Below are positions 51,003 through 59,649 of a stretch of DNA of 64,000 nucleotides, piece by piece. Position 1 is the first letter of the stretch; each line of letters begins with the position of its first letter. The position numbers and the translations under genes were made by a program. The notes under the pieces were generated by a model. That model worked only from the letters and a program-made list of their open reading frames with translations. It did no database searches and was not told the origin of the DNA. Source of the stretch: Pseudodesulfovibrio cashew (GTDB lineage: Bacteria > Desulfobacterota > Desulfovibrionia > Desulfovibrionales > Desulfovibrionaceae); the NCBI RefSeq assembly GCF_009762795.1, contig NZ_CP046400.1:1713501-1777500 (forward strand), read 5' to 3'.

Positions 51003-52904
51003 ATGGCCAAAAACAACGCAACGAAACAGCCTCGGGATGCACAGTTCCGATTTGCCATGTCCGAGGACGGCATGAAGCTCGGCGTGAGCCGTTACTTCCC
51101 GCCCAATGGCGGCGAAGGGCCGTCCGTGGAGTTGCTCAAGCGGCAGTTGGCCGATGCGGGCGTGCTCCTGCCCGTGGACGAAGTCGCTGCCCGCCAGGTG
51201 GTGGAGGGAATCCTCGATCAAGGCGAGATCAAACGCCTCGCCCTGGTCAACGGCATCCCTGCCCAGGAGCCGAGAGACGGCTGTCTCATGGCCCTGGGGG
51301 ACCTGGAATTCCCTGTATTCCCCGGTGACCGTTTCGCACGCAAGCGCGAGCCGCTCCAGGCCAAGCCGGGCGAAACCATCGACGGCCGTCTGATCAAACC
51401 CCGCGAAGATTTCGAGCCCGCCGACCTCAAGCTGACCATGGGCGACAATGTCGAGTTCGACGCCCTGAGCAGTTCCTACGTCTCCCAGGTCTGGGGTATG
51501 GTCCGGCTCAAGGACGGCATCATCTCCGTTGACCTCATTCCCGTTATCTCCGAAGACGCCATCACGGTCTCCGGCACGGTGCACCATCGCGACTTCAAGG
51601 GGCGCGCCGTGACCGTGGCCCAGATCGAAAAGGAGTTGCGCGACCTGGGCGTGGTCATCGACATCGACACGGACCGCCTGGACGCCCTCCTGAAAAAGGC
51701 AGCAGCCCTGGGCAAACCTGTGCCGGACGAGGTCCTGGCGTCGGGCGCCTACCCGGTGCCGGGCAAGGACGGCTGGTTCGAGTTCCTGGTCTCGTCGCGA
51801 GAGACCGCGGGCATCGAGGACGAGGCGGGCCGCCTCGACTTCCGCAATCGCGGCACGTATCCCATGGTCAACCTGGGCCAGGTCATCGGGCGGCTGCACG
51901 CGCCCACGGCAGGCGAGGGCGGCATCGATATTTACGGCAAGACCATCCCCGCCCACGCCGGGCGCGAGCTGCACGTTCACAAGGGCCAGGGCGTCCAGGT
52001 TCTGGATGACAAGGTGACCTACACGGCATCGGCCGAGGGTGTCGTCTCCATGGAAAAGGGGACCCTGTCGGTCACGGATTGCCTGATCATTTCCGGCGAT
52101 GTGGATATCTCCACGGGCAACGTGGAAGTGGAGCGGGGGTCGGTCAAGATCCTCGGTTCGGTCCAGGCCGGGGCCGTGGTCTCCGCGCCCAAGCACGTCA
52201 TCGTGGCCGGGTCCGTTGAGTCCGCCACGGTCACCGCCGGGGGGGACGTCGTTGTTTCGGGCGGCATCCTCATGCCCGAGGGCGGCACGGTGCGCGCCGA
52301 AAACGACGTGCTGGCGGGCTACGCCACCAATGCCCGCATCATTGCCGGCCGCGACGTGGAGATCGCCAACGACACCACCAATTCCCGCATCCAGGCGGAG
52401 GGGCGGTTCCTGGGCACCAAGGGCAAGGGGCACGTCCAGGGCGGCGAAATCATCACCTCCAAGGGCATGGAGATCAACGAGGTCGGCTCGGAGCTCGGGG
52501 TGGACACCCGGATTACCGTACGCATAGATCACGCCGACGACAGCGCGTTGCGCGAGGAGCGGCAGAAGATCAAGGTGGCCATCAGCCGCATCGACGAGGC
52601 CATCGGCACCGACCCGGTTGAGGCGATCCTGTCCCGGACCCCGGCGGAGAAGCGACCGGCCGTGGCCGAGGTCATCAAGCATCGGAACGCCCTGATCCGG
52701 CGACGGAAGGATATCGCGGACCGCATCACCCGCCTCATGCTCGAGCGCCAGGAGGAGCTGGCCGGGGTCAAGGTCAAGGTCAAGCGGCTGCTGCATCCCG
52801 GCACCATGATCCGATTCGGCGGCAAGTCTTTCAACATCACCAAGCGCACCGAAGCGTCGACCATCTACTGGAGCGAGCGCGACCGGGATATCGTCATCGA
52901 GTAA
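51003..52904 (+). CDS. FapA family (DUF342) protein
   Basis: The 633-residue protein from ATG 51003 contains the DUF342 repeats: an N-terminal domain (~1-200), then a central beta-helix of imperfect repeats (DVDISTGNVEVERGSVKILG, VSAPKHVIVAGSVESATVTAGGDVVVSGG) and a C-terminal coiled-coil region (REERQKIKVAISRIDEAIG, then RRRKDIADRITRLMLERQEEL). FapA (flagellar assembly protein A) proteins are scaffold-like, and some sit in motility or chemotaxis loci; no flagellar gene is adjacent here. Start ATG preferred to the in-frame TTG 50988. Confidence 0.88.
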   Translation: MAKNNATKQPRDAQFRFAMSEDGMKLGVSRYFPPNGGEGPSVELLKRQLADAGVLLPVDEVAARQVVEGILDQGEIKRLALVNGIPAQEPRDGCLMALGDLEFPVFPGDRFARKREPLQAKPGETIDGRLIKPREDFEPADLKLTMGDNVEFDALSSSYVSQVWGMVRLKDGIISVDLIPVISEDAITVSGTVHHRDFKGRAVTVAQIEKELRDLGVVIDIDTDRLDALLKKAAALGKPVPDEVLASGAYPVPGKDGWFEFLVSSRETAGIEDEAGRLDFRNRGTYPMVNLGQVIGRLHAPTAGEGGIDIYGKTIPAHAGRELHVHKGQGVQVLDDKVTYTASAEGVVSMEKGTLSVTDCLIISGDVDISTGNVEVERGSVKILGSVQAGAVVSAPKHVIVAGSVESATVTAGGDVVVSGGILMPEGGTVRAENDVLAGYATNARIIAGRDVEIANDTTNSRIQAEGRFLGTKGKGHVQGGEIITSKGMEINEVGSELGVDTRITVRIDHADDSALREERQKIKVAISRIDEAIGTDPVEAILSRTPAEKRPAVAEVIKHRNALIRRRKDIADRITRLMLERQEELAGVKVKVKRLLHPGTMIRFGGKSFNITKRTEASTIYWSERDRDIVIE

Positions 52905-53006
52905 CCCGCCGGACCGGCTGTGGGAAATTTTCCTTCCTCCTTGCCTCTGCTCGACCACAGGGGCTAGGATGACAGTGTTGCGCACATCCAACCAAAGGAG
53001 TCTGCC

Positions 53007-53324
53007 ATGTCCATGACCGACAGGATGACCACGGCCTCCAGGACCGATATCCTGAAGCGGTTCGCCGTAACCCTGGTATGCATGATATTTCTGGAGGTGA
53101 CGATCATGCTGGTCCAGCTCTCGGTGTTGTTCCAGTATTGCTACCTGCTTGCGGCCAAGCGGCGGAGCGAGCCCCTGCGAGGGTTCACCAACGGCCTGAC
53201 CCAGTACGGGTACCGTCTCATGCGCTATAATACCCTGAGCGAGAACCGCCGTCCCTTCCCCTTCAACGCCTATCCCGAAGACGGGGATTGCGAACCGCCG
53301 ACGAGGCAGGTACAGTTCCGGTAA
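53007..53324 (+). CDS. DUF4389-like membrane protein
   Basis: The 105-residue protein starts at ATG 53007, with AAGGAG 7 nt upstream. It has one strong membrane segment (LVCMIFLEVTIMLVQLSVLF) and then the DUF4389 pattern LRGFTNGLTQYGYRLMRYNTLSENRRPFPF, whose conserved PFPF is clear. Function is unknown. The next gene, 2 nt downstream, encodes a Cys-rich small-domain protein; the two are co-transcribed. Confidence 0.82.
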   Translation: MSMTDRMTTASRTDILKRFAVTLVCMIFLEVTIMLVQLSVLFQYCYLLAAKRRSEPLRGFTNGLTQYGYRLMRYNTLSENRRPFPFNAYPEDGDCEPPTRQVQFR

Positions 53325-53326
53325 TC

Positions 53327-53590
53327 ATGCAGAACAGCTACCGTTTCTTCAGCAATCGCGAGTGTGAATACTTCCCCTGCCACAAGACCGGGAAGCCGGA
53401 TGAGTTCAACTGCCTGTTCTGCTACTGCCCGCTCTATTTCTTCGAGGAGTGCGGCGGGAACTGCCGTGTGCTCGAGTCCGGGGTCAAGGACTGCACCGGC
53501 TGCCTCATACCCCACAGCCCCAAGGGCTACGACTACATAGTGGGACGGCTCAAGGAGCGCTTCGAGGCAATCCGGAACAGCGGAGAATAG
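53327..53590 (+). CDS. Cysteine-rich small domain protein
   Basis: An 87-residue protein with a Cys-rich pattern: CEYFPCHKTG, then FNCLFCYCPLYF and ECGGNCRVLESGVKDCTGCLIPH. This matches the cysteine-rich small domain family, often found next to or fused with cobalamin enzymes such as CobS or threonine-phosphate decarboxylase. It probably binds an Fe-S cluster or zinc. It is paired with the DUF4389 gene. No corrinoid gene is adjacent, though many exist in the window. Confidence 0.8.
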   Translation: MQNSYRFFSNRECEYFPCHKTGKPDEFNCLFCYCPLYFFEECGGNCRVLESGVKDCTGCLIPHSPKGYDYIVGRLKERFEAIRNSGE

Positions 53591-53647
53591 AGTCCCCCAT
53601 CGGGGGGCAGAGATTCCAGGTGTTCTCCTGAACGGGATGATCCCGCC

Positions 53648-55114
53648 TTATGGCGCGGCCTTCCCGGCTTCGCTCCGCTGCTTTGGCAAGCGCTTTTTGA
53701 CCAGGTGGTCCGACAGGATCAGCGCCTGATAATACATGTTGATCTTGTTCACGTACCGAACGGGCTCCATGCCGACCAGGCTCATGGCTCCGTATTCCGT
53801 ATTGTGGAACCAGAAACGGTCGTCTAGGCCCATGCTCACTGCCTTCTCCCTGCATTGTCTGATTCTGGTCGGGCCGGCGTTGTATGAAGCCAGGGCAAAG
53901 CGGATTCGGACCGCCTCGTCTGGGACTTGCGCCGGGTCGAAGTATCGGTCCCGGAGCAGGGCCAGGTACTTCACCCCGGCGTGGATATTGTTCTCCACGG
54001 AGTGGATGTCCGCTATCCCGATGCGCTTGTCCCTGGCGATGACCGGCATGAGCTGCATCACGCCCACTGCGCCGGCGTGCGACTTGGCGTTGTGGTCGAA
54101 CTGGGATTCCTGGAAGGCCAGGGCCGCCACGAGCCGCCAGTCCAGTCCATATCTGGCCGCGTACTTCTTGAACAGCGGCGTGTAGGCGCTGAAGTTCTCC
54201 ACCTCATAGGGCTCATCCAGCGGGTGCTCCAGCAGGGCGCCGCTTCGATAATAGCGGTTGAAATAGATGTTGCCGAGCAGAGAGCCCTTTCTCACCGTTT
54301 TGGCAAAGGCATCCAGACTGGCCTTGAGTTCCGGGTTGTCCTTGCGAACCATCCAGGCAATCCGGCCCCCGGTCTTCAGGGCCACGTCCTTGAGGACGCG
54401 AATGTCGGGCAGGCTTCTGGTCCAGAGCTCGGCGAGGTGACCGTCGGCAAGGGTGATGCCGACGATCCCGGCATTGACCATCTCCAGAACGTCCTCGGTG
54501 GTCTCGTATTCCGGAATGGTGACCACGTCCACGAGCGGCTTGCCCTTGGCGAGCAACTGCCGGTTGAGTTGATCCAGGCTTTCCTTGTAGCTGCTGGACT
54601 CGCGGACCAGGACCGTGCGGCCGGAAAGATCCTCCGGCTTCCGGATGCCGGAAATGCTCTTGTGCGTGACCACCAGCTCCTTCACGTCCGTCAGGTAGGG
54701 AGCGGTGAAGGCGACCTTTTTCTCGCGCTCAGGGGTGATGGTGGTCAATGCGGCCACGATATCGCCGCGCCCGTCCAGCAGGGCGGGGATGAGCTGGTCG
54801 GAGGGCACGGGGATGAACTCCACCGAGACTTCGTGTTTTCCGGGGAGGGTCTTGCTCAGGAATTTTTCATACTCCTTGAGCAGGCTGTACTCGAAGCCGT
54901 AGACCTTGGCCTTGTCCATGAAAAATATGGTCGGAGAGAAGGACGTCAGGACCCGGACAGAACGCTTTTTCAGCATGTCGGGCAGGTCGCCGGTCCTGGC
55001 TCGGGAAGTCCTGGAGTAGGTGTGGTGTTCGTATTCAGCGGCGTACGCCGTGGCATGCGCCGCGAGGAACAGGCAAAAGATGGTCGGAAAGAGTAAGATC
55101 GTACGCATTTTCAT
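53648..55114 (-). CDS. MltF-like periplasmic lytic transglycosylase
   Basis: The 488-residue protein from ATG 55114 has a signal peptide (LLFPTIFCLFLAAHATAYA), then an ABC-type solute-binding domain (KVYGFEYSLLKEYEKFLSK ... RGDIVAALTTITPEREKKVAFTAPYL) and a C-terminal SLT domain with catalytic glutamate in ALAFQESQFDHNAKSHAGAVGVMQLMP and YNAGPTRI. This is the MltF architecture: peptidoglycan cleavage modulated by a ligand-binding module. Start chosen from two nearby ATGs; GAGGGA lies upstream. Upstream region is short and ends at an unrelated gene. Confidence 0.88.
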   Translation of the reverse strand: MKMRTILLFPTIFCLFLAAHATAYAAEYEHHTYSRTSRARTGDLPDMLKKRSVRVLTSFSPTIFFMDKAKVYGFEYSLLKEYEKFLSKTLPGKHEVSVEFIPVPSDQLIPALLDGRGDIVAALTTITPEREKKVAFTAPYLTDVKELVVTHKSISGIRKPEDLSGRTVLVRESSSYKESLDQLNRQLLAKGKPLVDVVTIPEYETTEDVLEMVNAGIVGITLADGHLAELWTRSLPDIRVLKDVALKTGGRIAWMVRKDNPELKASLDAFAKTVRKGSLLGNIYFNRYYRSGALLEHPLDEPYEVENFSAYTPLFKKYAARYGLDWRLVAALAFQESQFDHNAKSHAGAVGVMQLMPVIARDKRIGIADIHSVENNIHAGVKYLALLRDRYFDPAQVPDEAVRIRFALASYNAGPTRIRQCREKAVSMGLDDRFWFHNTEYGAMSLVGMEPVRYVNKINMYYQALILSDHLVKKRLPKQRSEAGKAAP

Positions 55115-55223
55115 CGGGCTTCGATCCCTCGTTGACACGCTGAAAAGGGGAATGTCCGGCTTGAAAGCGTCATTTCGATTCCTCTGAATCAGTCTGGTCC
55201 GGATGAACCGCTACAGGCTGCGG

Positions 55224-55679
55224 TCACTTCTTTTTCTTCACGTTGAAGGGCGAGTGGGACATGTATTGGTCGAACTCGCGGGAGTTGAGCTTGTGCTCCC
55301 GGGTCATCTCGCCGGCCTGGTCCTCCAGGTCCATGTCGCTGTTCTGGAAGCGGCACAGGGAGATGTAGGCGTTCTTGACCCTTGCCAGCTCCTCGGGCTG
55401 CTTTTTCTTCCAATAATAGTAGGCCAGGATCTTGGCCGCGCTCTTGACGTGCTCCTTGGGGAAGGGGAGACGGCGCTTGTCGATGACCGACTTGGTGTCG
55501 CCGCCCTCGATGAGCGGCAGGTAGGCTACCAGGACCTGCTTTGAGCGTTGCAGGGAATCCGCTGAAACGCGGTACACGGTCCGTTTCCGGTTGCGGTTCT
55601 GCATGTAGCGGATGAAGTAGAGGATGCCGGTCAGGATGAAAATACCGAGCCAAACCTCGGTGTCGAGGATTTCGAACAT
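55224..55679 (-). CDS. Single-pass membrane protein in a c-di-GMP operon
   Basis: The 151-residue protein from ATG 55679 begins MFEILDTEVWLGIFILTGILYFIRYMQNRNRKR, a single membrane segment followed by a basic stretch, then a soluble part with SADSLQRSKQVLVAYLPLIEGGDTKSVIDKRRLPF and AAKILAYYYWKKKQPEELA, ending in lysines. I recognise no family. It starts 5 nt after the HD-GYP gene's stop, so it is in the same operon as the HD-GYP (55685) and PilZ (56915) genes. Confidence 0.72.
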   Translation of the reverse strand: MFEILDTEVWLGIFILTGILYFIRYMQNRNRKRTVYRVSADSLQRSKQVLVAYLPLIEGGDTKSVIDKRRLPFPKEHVKSAAKILAYYYWKKKQPEELARVKNAYISLCRFQNSDMDLEDQAGEMTREHKLNSREFDQYMSHSPFNVKKKK

Positions 55680-55684
55680 GGGGT

Positions 55685-56893
55685 CTATCTCCGCCGCGTG
55701 AGGTACGGTTTGAGGTTGATCCGGTAGGAAGCCGGGTCCGCGCATTCCAGGATTTCCAGGTCTTCTCCGCCCATGGCGTGGCGCGCGGCCAGGTCCACCA
55801 GTTCAGAGGGGATGGGGTGCAGATCCTGATCCAGGATGATCTTGATCTTGGGCAGGAGCGGTTGGGCCGGGTTGGACTCGTAGACCACGCCGTAGAATCC
55901 CGAGGAGAGCTTGACCAGGCTGCCCGAAGGAAAGATGCCCAGGCACTTGATGAAGTTCTGGACCTCAAGGGGGTCGAAGTCCTGTCCGCGCATGCCGTAC
56001 ATGATGGCCAGGGCCTTATTGGGCAGGATGGCGTCCTTGTAGGAGCGGTCGCTGGTCAGGGCGTCGTAGACGTCGGCCAGGGAGATGATCCGCGCCAGCG
56101 GCGACGTCCCCTCCCTCGTCCTGTGGCCCGGATATCCGCTGCCGTTGAATTTTTCGTGATGGTCGCGCACTGCGAGCAGGATCTCGTCGGGCACGGTCTC
56201 CTGCTTTTTCAGGATTTCGAAGCCGTATTCCGGGTGACGCTTGATCTCCGCGAATTCGTTGTCGTTGAGCCTGGCCCGCTTGTTGATGATCCGCTCGGGC
56301 ACGGCGGTCTTTCCCAGGTCGTGCATCAGTCCGGCCACGCCCAGCTGGTTGAGGTCGTGATGACTCAGGCCGAGGTACTCGCCGAAGACCACGGCGATGG
56401 CCGAGACGTTGATGCAGTGGGAGTAGGTGTAGTCGTCGAAGCGGGAGAGCTTGGAGAGACAGAGCAGGGTGTTGGGATTGCGTACGGCCGAGGCCACGAT
56501 TTCGTCCACGGCCTCCACCGAGGCGGCGTAATCCACCTTGCGTCCCAGCTTGGCGTCGTGGATGACCCGGTGGGCCTGGGTCATGACCTTTTCATAGGCT
56601 TCCTGGGCCACTTCGATCTCTTCCTCGAAGGGCACGCGTTCCCTGACCGGGGGGGATTCTCCCGTCTCCTTGAGCAGTTGGTCCAGCCGTTTTTCCAGGG
56701 GCGGCTCGCCGGGCACGCGGACCTCGATGAAGGCGTGGCGGAACCCCTCGTTCCTGATGCGGGCGATCTGGGCGTCGGAGCGGATGACGCCGGGCACGGT
56801 ATAGAGGTTGGGCAGGTGTTCCCACACGTCGCTGGACAGCCGGACGATTTCCATGCCCGGTTTCAGCTCGTCTATGGCAACCTTCTTGATCAT
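55685..56893 (-). CDS. HD-GYP domain protein with N-terminal DUF3391
   Basis: The 402-residue protein has an N-terminal DUF3391-like region (DELKPGMEIVRLSSDVWEHLP), a helical linker, and an HD-GYP domain at about 145-325: YSHCINVSAIAVVFGEYLGLS, MHDLGKTAVPERIINK, DHHEKFNGSGYPGHRTREGTSP and DVYDALTSDRSYKDAI. The last ~80 residues are specific. The HD and GYP motifs appear intact, so c-di-GMP hydrolysis is expected. It is the middle gene of a PilZ, HD-GYP, membrane-protein operon. Confidence 0.92.
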   Translation of the reverse strand: MIKKVAIDELKPGMEIVRLSSDVWEHLPNLYTVPGVIRSDAQIARIRNEGFRHAFIEVRVPGEPPLEKRLDQLLKETGESPPVRERVPFEEEIEVAQEAYEKVMTQAHRVIHDAKLGRKVDYAASVEAVDEIVASAVRNPNTLLCLSKLSRFDDYTYSHCINVSAIAVVFGEYLGLSHHDLNQLGVAGLMHDLGKTAVPERIINKRARLNDNEFAEIKRHPEYGFEILKKQETVPDEILLAVRDHHEKFNGSGYPGHRTREGTSPLARIISLADVYDALTSDRSYKDAILPNKALAIMYGMRGQDFDPLEVQNFIKCLGIFPSGSLVKLSSGFYGVVYESNPAQPLLPKIKIILDQDLHPIPSELVDLAARHAMGGEDLEILECADPASYRINLKPYLTRRR

Positions 56894-56914
56894 GCCCCGT
56901 TCACTCCCCGCGCC

Positions 56915-57667
56915 CTACAGGCTGTGGCGCGAAATCTTGTCGAGATACTCGCGGATGGTGCCCATCTCTTCCTTGCTTATGTCCAGAAACATGCAGCCCA
57001 TGGTCATGATGCCCTTTTCCCTGGAGAGATTCTTTACCGCCACGGCTACCTTCAGTTCCCCGAGGCTGCCCAGGTTCATGGCCACGATCAGGGCGTCGTC
57101 CACCCTGGTCTGCCGGAGCACGTCGCGTTCCCCCACCCGGACCGAGAGCTTGCAGCCCGACTCGCTGGCGTTGACGATGAGGCACTCCACCTCGTCGTCG
57201 GTGGTGTGCAGCACGCCGTCGATGTTGCATTCCTTTCGCTTGGAGGAACGCAGGGCGAGCTTTTCCACCATGTTCGGGTACTGGATGAACAGCAGCGGGG
57301 CAGGCGTGGTGATGGCGTTTTCGACCTGGGCCATGAACCCGTTGACCGTTCCCTGGTGGACGTATTTGACGACCACGTTGCGGCCGTTGGCGAGTTCCCT
57401 GCGCAGGGCCGAAGGCAGGCGGACCTTGATGATGACGAATTCATAGGGGTCGAAGCCGACGATACGGCCTCTGTAGCTTTGGCTGCTGCCGGGAACGCGC
57501 AGAATGACTTCCTTGCCGGGCGAGGCGTCGAGTTGGACGCCAGGGACCCGGATCACCTTGGCGTTTTCGGGAACGGCGGTTGCCTGAGTCTGGGAGCCTT
57601 CCTCCCGTTTTATCTCCGGCGCGGCCGCCGCCTGTTGCTGTGCTGGGGTCATGGGTGCTTCGCTCAC
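56915..57667 (-). CDS. PilZ domain protein (YcgR-like)
   Basis: The 250-residue protein starts at GTG 57667. The N-terminus (~35 residues, Ala/Gln-rich) is followed by a YcgR-N-like domain (KVIRVPGVQLDASPGKEVILRVPG) and a PilZ domain starting near RSSKRKECNIDG with IVNASESGCKLSV; the canonical RxxxR appears modified (RSSKR followed by N-x-S-x-x-G), which may still bind c-di-GMP. It is followed by the HD-GYP gene 21 nt later, suggesting an operon in which c-di-GMP is degraded and sensed. Alternative start ATG 57652. Confidence 0.8.
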   Translation of the reverse strand: MSEAPMTPAQQQAAAAPEIKREEGSQTQATAVPENAKVIRVPGVQLDASPGKEVILRVPGSSQSYRGRIVGFDPYEFVIIKVRLPSALRRELANGRNVVVKYVHQGTVNGFMAQVENAITTPAPLLFIQYPNMVEKLALRSSKRKECNIDGVLHTTDDEVECLIVNASESGCKLSVRVGERDVLRQTRVDDALIVAMNLGSLGELKVAVAVKNLSREKGIMTMGCMFLDISKEEMGTIREYLDKISRHSL

Positions 57668-57802
57668 TCCTGTCCTGTGTTCAGTCTGATTTGTCGGCCT
57701 GTTCCCCGCATGCGAGGGAATGGTCCTCTCTTTCCATTAGCCGATGCGGCAGGGGCTGTCGATAGGGGTATTTCACGATCAGGACAAAGTCGCCCGGAAA
57801 AG

Positions 57803-58360
57803 TCAGAAGACCTCGGCCTCGAACCAGAGGATGGTGGTGTCGGGGTCTTCCCAGGCGCTGGGGTCCAGCCCCGCCTTGACGCAGGTCTGGGCCAGGAAGG
57901 TCGCCCGGTCCCAGCCCCACTCCACGGGAACCTGGGGCAGGAGCAGGCCGGTGCGGCCGTGGCGCGACATGATGAGCCCGTGGCGGCCCACCTCGACCAG
58001 AGCGGGGTCGGGACAGGGCTCGATGGGGCCGAGGATGGAGATTTCGTACTCCAGCGCGTCGAACTCGTGCTCGCTGACCGGGGGGAACCTCGGGTCCTGG
58101 AAAGCCGCGCTCTGGGCCATGTTCCAGACCGTGCGGAAGAGTTCGCCCGAGCCCTGGACGTTGCCGATGCAGCCGCGCAGGTGGCCGCCCAGCTTGAGGG
58201 TGACGAAGGCACCCAACTCCTCGCGGAGCTTGTCCGTGGGCGGTTCCGGCGGTCCGAAGGGACCGTCCGAAGGGTGCAGGCCGAAGGAGATGGACTGGAC
58301 CACCAGGTCCTTGAGGTATGCCTTTTCCTCGTCGGTCAGTTCAAAGCGGAATTCGGACAT
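57803..58360 (-). CDS. AMMECR1 domain protein
   Basis: The 185-residue protein from ATG 58360 (AAGGAG upstream) contains FVTLKLGGHLRGCIGN, the conserved AMMECR1 motif LRGCIG, and FQDPRFPPVSEHEFDALEYEISIL, the second family block. In most bacteria AMMECR1 is the A component of the AmmeMemoRadiSam system; no Memo or radical SAM partner is adjacent, so this is a solitary copy. It is downstream of an MFS transporter and cobB genes, 2 nt from the former, in an apparent operon. Confidence 0.92.
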   Translation of the reverse strand: MSEFRFELTDEEKAYLKDLVVQSISFGLHPSDGPFGPPEPPTDKLREELGAFVTLKLGGHLRGCIGNVQGSGELFRTVWNMAQSAAFQDPRFPPVSEHEFDALEYEISILGPIEPCPDPALVEVGRHGLIMSRHGRTGLLLPQVPVEWGWDRATFLAQTCVKAGLDPSAWEDPDTTILWFEAEVF

Positions 58361-58362
58361 GG

Positions 58363-59649
58363 CTACTCCTTTGTTTGCACGGCCCGGGGCACGAAGAACA
58401 TGCCCGCCAGGCCGACGGCGAAGAGAACGATGACGGATGACAGCCCCACCCGCTGGCTGCCGGAGGCAAGGGTCAGCCATCCCACCAGCAGGGGGCCCAT
58501 GAAGGACGTCAGCTTGCCGGAAAGGGCGAACAGGCCGAACATCTCGCCGCGCAGCTCCGCCGGAGCGGTACGCGCCAGATAGGAACGGCTGGAGGCCTGG
58601 ACCGGCCCTACGAATATACCCACGGCCAGCCCGAAAATCCAGAACAGGGTCAGATTGGTGATGGTCAGGATCAGTCCGCAGCAGATCGTCAAGCAGGCCA
58701 GGGATACGAGGATGGTCCTGCGCGGGCCGACTTTGTCGTCCATCCAGGCGAAGCCGGCTGCCCCGAGACCGGCGGTGACGTTCAGGCCGATGCCGAAGAG
58801 GATAACTTCGGACGGGGACATGCCGAAGCTCCCGGCAGCGTAGATGCCGCCGAAGGCGAACAGGGTGGCCAGGCCGTCGTTGTAGAACATGCGCGCCAGC
58901 AGGAACAGGGCGATGTGGCGGTAGCGGCGCACGTTGCCCAGGGAACTTTTTATCTGGGCGGCCCCTTCCCGGATGGCCTGCCCGAGCGGAATGCGCCGGT
59001 CTCCGGCGTCGGGCGAGAACAGGAACAGGGGCAGGCAGAAGAGCAGATACCAGGCCGCGGTCAGCGGCATGACTGCGCGTACGTGTAGGGCCTCCTCGTG
59101 GGGAATGCCGAACCACGCGCCCGGCTGGACGAAGCCGTACAGGGCGATGACCAGCAGAACCAGGCCGCCGGCGTAGCCCAGCCCCCAGCCCCAGCCCGAC
59201 CAGCGGCCCACGGCCTCGGGCTCGGCCAGGCCCGGGAGCATGGCGTTGTAAAAGATCATGGCGTATTCGCTGCCCACGGTGCCGATCCCGGCCAAAAGCA
59301 GGGCCAGGGGCACGCAGGCGGTGTCCGGGCGCACGAACCAGAGCAGTCCGGTTGCGGCGATGCAGAGCCCGGTGAAGAGGGCGAGCCATGGCTTTCGCCG
59401 CCCCGTGCGGTCGGCCACGGCTCCCAGCAGCGGGCCGCCCAGGCCGATGACCAGCCCGGCCGCGCCCATCATGTTGCCCCACAGGGCCGTGCCCACGGTC
59501 TCGTTCGCTGCCACCCCCTTGGCGAAGTAGGCGGCGAAGACAAAAGTCTGGATCAGGGCCGCAAACCCGGAGTTGGCCCAGTCGTAGAGCGCCCAGGCTC
59601 GGAGGGCGCGCACATCTGTGGCGCGGGGTGAGTCGTCCTGTGTGCTCAT
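58363..59649 (-). CDS. UMF1-type MFS transporter
   Basis: The 428-residue protein begins MSTQDDSPRATDVRALRAWALYDWANSGFAALIQTF, where WALYDWANSGF is the signature of the UMF1/Atg22-like MFS branch, and has 12 hydrophobic segments, with GLGGPLLGAVADRTGRRKPW between helices 2 and 3. The start at 59649 overlaps the upstream cobB gene stop by 4 nt (ATGA). Substrate unknown; in other genomes this family is near diverse metabolite genes. Its coupling to cobB is by operon only. Confidence 0.85.
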   Translation of the reverse strand: MSTQDDSPRATDVRALRAWALYDWANSGFAALIQTFVFAAYFAKGVAANETVGTALWGNMMGAAGLVIGLGGPLLGAVADRTGRRKPWLALFTGLCIAATGLLWFVRPDTACVPLALLLAGIGTVGSEYAMIFYNAMLPGLAEPEAVGRWSGWGWGLGYAGGLVLLVIALYGFVQPGAWFGIPHEEALHVRAVMPLTAAWYLLFCLPLFLFSPDAGDRRIPLGQAIREGAAQIKSSLGNVRRYRHIALFLLARMFYNDGLATLFAFGGIYAAGSFGMSPSEVILFGIGLNVTAGLGAAGFAWMDDKVGPRRTILVSLACLTICCGLILTITNLTLFWIFGLAVGIFVGPVQASSRSYLARTAPAELRGEMFGLFALSGKLTSFMGPLLVGWLTLASGSQRVGLSSVIVLFAVGLAGMFFVPRAVQTKE

